A DNA stretch of 6,614 nucleotides, from the NCBI GenBank assembly GCA_022574065.1, contig JACZST010000111.1:1-6614 (forward strand), read 5' to 3'. Source of the DNA: Acidobacteriota bacterium (GTDB lineage: Bacteria; Actinomycetota; Acidimicrobiia; Spongiisociales; UBA5794). The notes under the pieces are model-generated. The model had not been told where the DNA came from. It saw nothing but the letters and a program-made list of their open reading frames with translations, and did not search any database. Each line of letters starts with the position of its first letter. Within the stretch, counting starts at the first letter, position 1. Made by a program: the position numbers and the translations under genes. Shown here in pieces: positions 5,906-6,614 of the stretch.

Positions 5906-6614
5906 TCAAAACTGCAGTGGCGGAAGCCCGGGTGGCCGCGCGGCCAGGTCGTCGAACCGCACCACCACGCCGCTTTCCGGGGAGCTGAATGCGCCGCGGA
6001 TCGACACGTAGATTCTGTCCTCGGCGTCGATCAGAAGGGCCGTGGGGAAAGGCAACCGGTCGATCAATACCTGCCCGTCCTGCCATCCGGCGCTCGTCGC
6101 CGCGAACCGCAGCAGCCGCCCGGTCTTACCCTGGTACGGATGGTCTGTCTCGGTGCCGTCGAGGAACTCGAGCACGTACAGGCGGCCTTTACCGTCGAAA
6201 GCCACATCGATGGGCGTTGTCAGACCGTCGAGCGCAACATCGAATGTGCCATCCGGGTGCAGCCGAAGCAGCGCTCCGTCCCCGGTCGAGTGTGGGAGTT
6301 GGCTGAACGAGGTCACATATGGCGCCCCGTCCGGGCCGCGGATAATGCCCGTCAACACTTCGTGGCCCTCCACCTCGGAGAACACCTGGATCCCACCGTC
6401 GAGATCCACGGCCAGCACCCATCCGCTGGCGCCGTCGGAAACGAGGAAACGTTGCTGCTCCGGGTCGGGGATCATCGAGTACGGGTTGGAGAACACGGTG
6501 ACCTCGTCGAACAAGTCGGGTTCCGCAGTCTCGGCAAAGGCCAAGAAATCGGCCACGGCCTCCGGTGGGTTCCCGGGACCGGTGAGTCTCAGGATCTTGC
6601 GGGCGAAGATTCCC
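5906..6614 (-). CDS. ScyD/ScyE-like beta-propeller protein (C-terminal part, cut by window edge)
   Basis: The frame is open to the window end, giving 235 C-terminal residues; the N-terminus and any signal peptide lie beyond base 6614. The protein has repeated blades of the NHL/SMP-30-like type: GIIRGPDGAPYVTSFSQLP, IDVAFDGKGRLYVLEFLDG and LIDAEDRIYVSIRGAF all follow the pattern hydrophobic-x-D-x-x-G-x-hydrophobic-Y-V. That pattern and the blade order resemble the ScyD/ScyE family, whose members are mostly secreted propellers of unclear function (named for the cyanobacterial scytonemin cluster). A GTG at 6556 is internal, since the similar sequence continues upstream (FARKILRLTGPG). It converges on the iol operon and has no evident link to inositol. 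Assignment to the propeller superfamily is firm; the family name is likely; function is unknown. Confidence 0.7.
   Translation of the reverse strand, partial: GIFARKILRLTGPGNPPEAVADFLAFAETAEPDLFDEVTVFSNPYSMIPDPEQQRFLVSDGASGWVLAVDLDGGIQVFSEVEGHEVLTGIIRGPDGAPYVTSFSQLPHSTGDGALLRLHPDGTFDVALDGLTTPIDVAFDGKGRLYVLEFLDGTETDHPYQGKTGRLLRFAATSAGWQDGQVLIDRLPFPTALLIDAEDRIYVSIRGAFSSPESGVVVRFDDLAARPPGLPPLQF

Noticed and set aside
5668..5988. 106-codon plus-strand frame across the convergent gap into the propeller gene
   Set aside because: Arg/Gly/His-rich product with no family similarity; it overlaps the transposase relic, which reads in another frame, and runs into the antisense of a real gene.
1..6614. 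CRISPR arrays, tRNA or rRNA genes, riboswitches, defence or retron-like systems
   Set aside because: I saw no regularly spaced direct repeats, no tRNA- or rRNA-like sequence and no proteins of such systems; the coding content is accounted for by inositol catabolism and one propeller gene.

Overview
The window looks like a high-GC actinobacterial chromosome segment carrying most of a myo-inositol catabolism (iol) locus. The evidence is strong G/C preference at third codon positions, GTG starts, tight gene overlaps, and IolB/IolE/IolD/IolC proteins that read like their actinobacterial relatives. I cannot name the genus. A soil or aquatic actinobacterium, possibly known only from a metagenome bin, would fit.

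Layout. On the minus strand, 364 to 1 holds the N-terminal 121 residues of IolB, cut by the window edge. The 121-bp divergent intergenic region (365-485) holds a perfect 12-bp palindrome of LacI-operator type and a second, weaker inverted repeat. A plus-strand operon then begins: an internally deleted iolG remnant (486-749); iolE (746-1645), which overlaps the remnant's stop by 4 bp; iolD (1669-3513); a 141-bp gap that may hold a 45-residue ORF; iolC (3655-4650); and a LacD-family class I aldolase (4650-5621) that overlaps the iolC stop by one base. The convergent gap 5622-5905 contains a decayed piece of an IS3-type transposase and several inverted repeats. The window ends with the C-terminal 235 residues of a minus-strand ScyD/ScyE-like beta-propeller protein (5906-6614).

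How the genes work together. IolE dehydrates scyllo-inosose (2-keto-myo-inositol). IolD opens the ring of the resulting cyclohexane-dione to 5-deoxy-glucuronate. IolB isomerises this to 5-dehydro-2-deoxygluconate and IolC phosphorylates it. The last gene is placed to cleave that phosphate to dihydroxyacetone phosphate and malonate semialdehyde, but it belongs to the LacD (tagatose-1,6-bisphosphate aldolase) family rather than the FbaA-like IolJ family. The first enzyme, inositol dehydrogenase IolG, survives only as fused N- and C-terminal scraps, so the cell must have another dehydrogenase elsewhere or take up or make inosose another way. No transporter, malonate-semialdehyde dehydrogenase (IolA) or regulator gene is present in the window.

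Most of the content is a known pathway. I do not see a wholly new system. The most interesting points are the iolG scar that keeps its translational coupling to iolE, the LacD-type aldolase at the IolJ step, and the LacI-type palindrome in the divergent promoter region.
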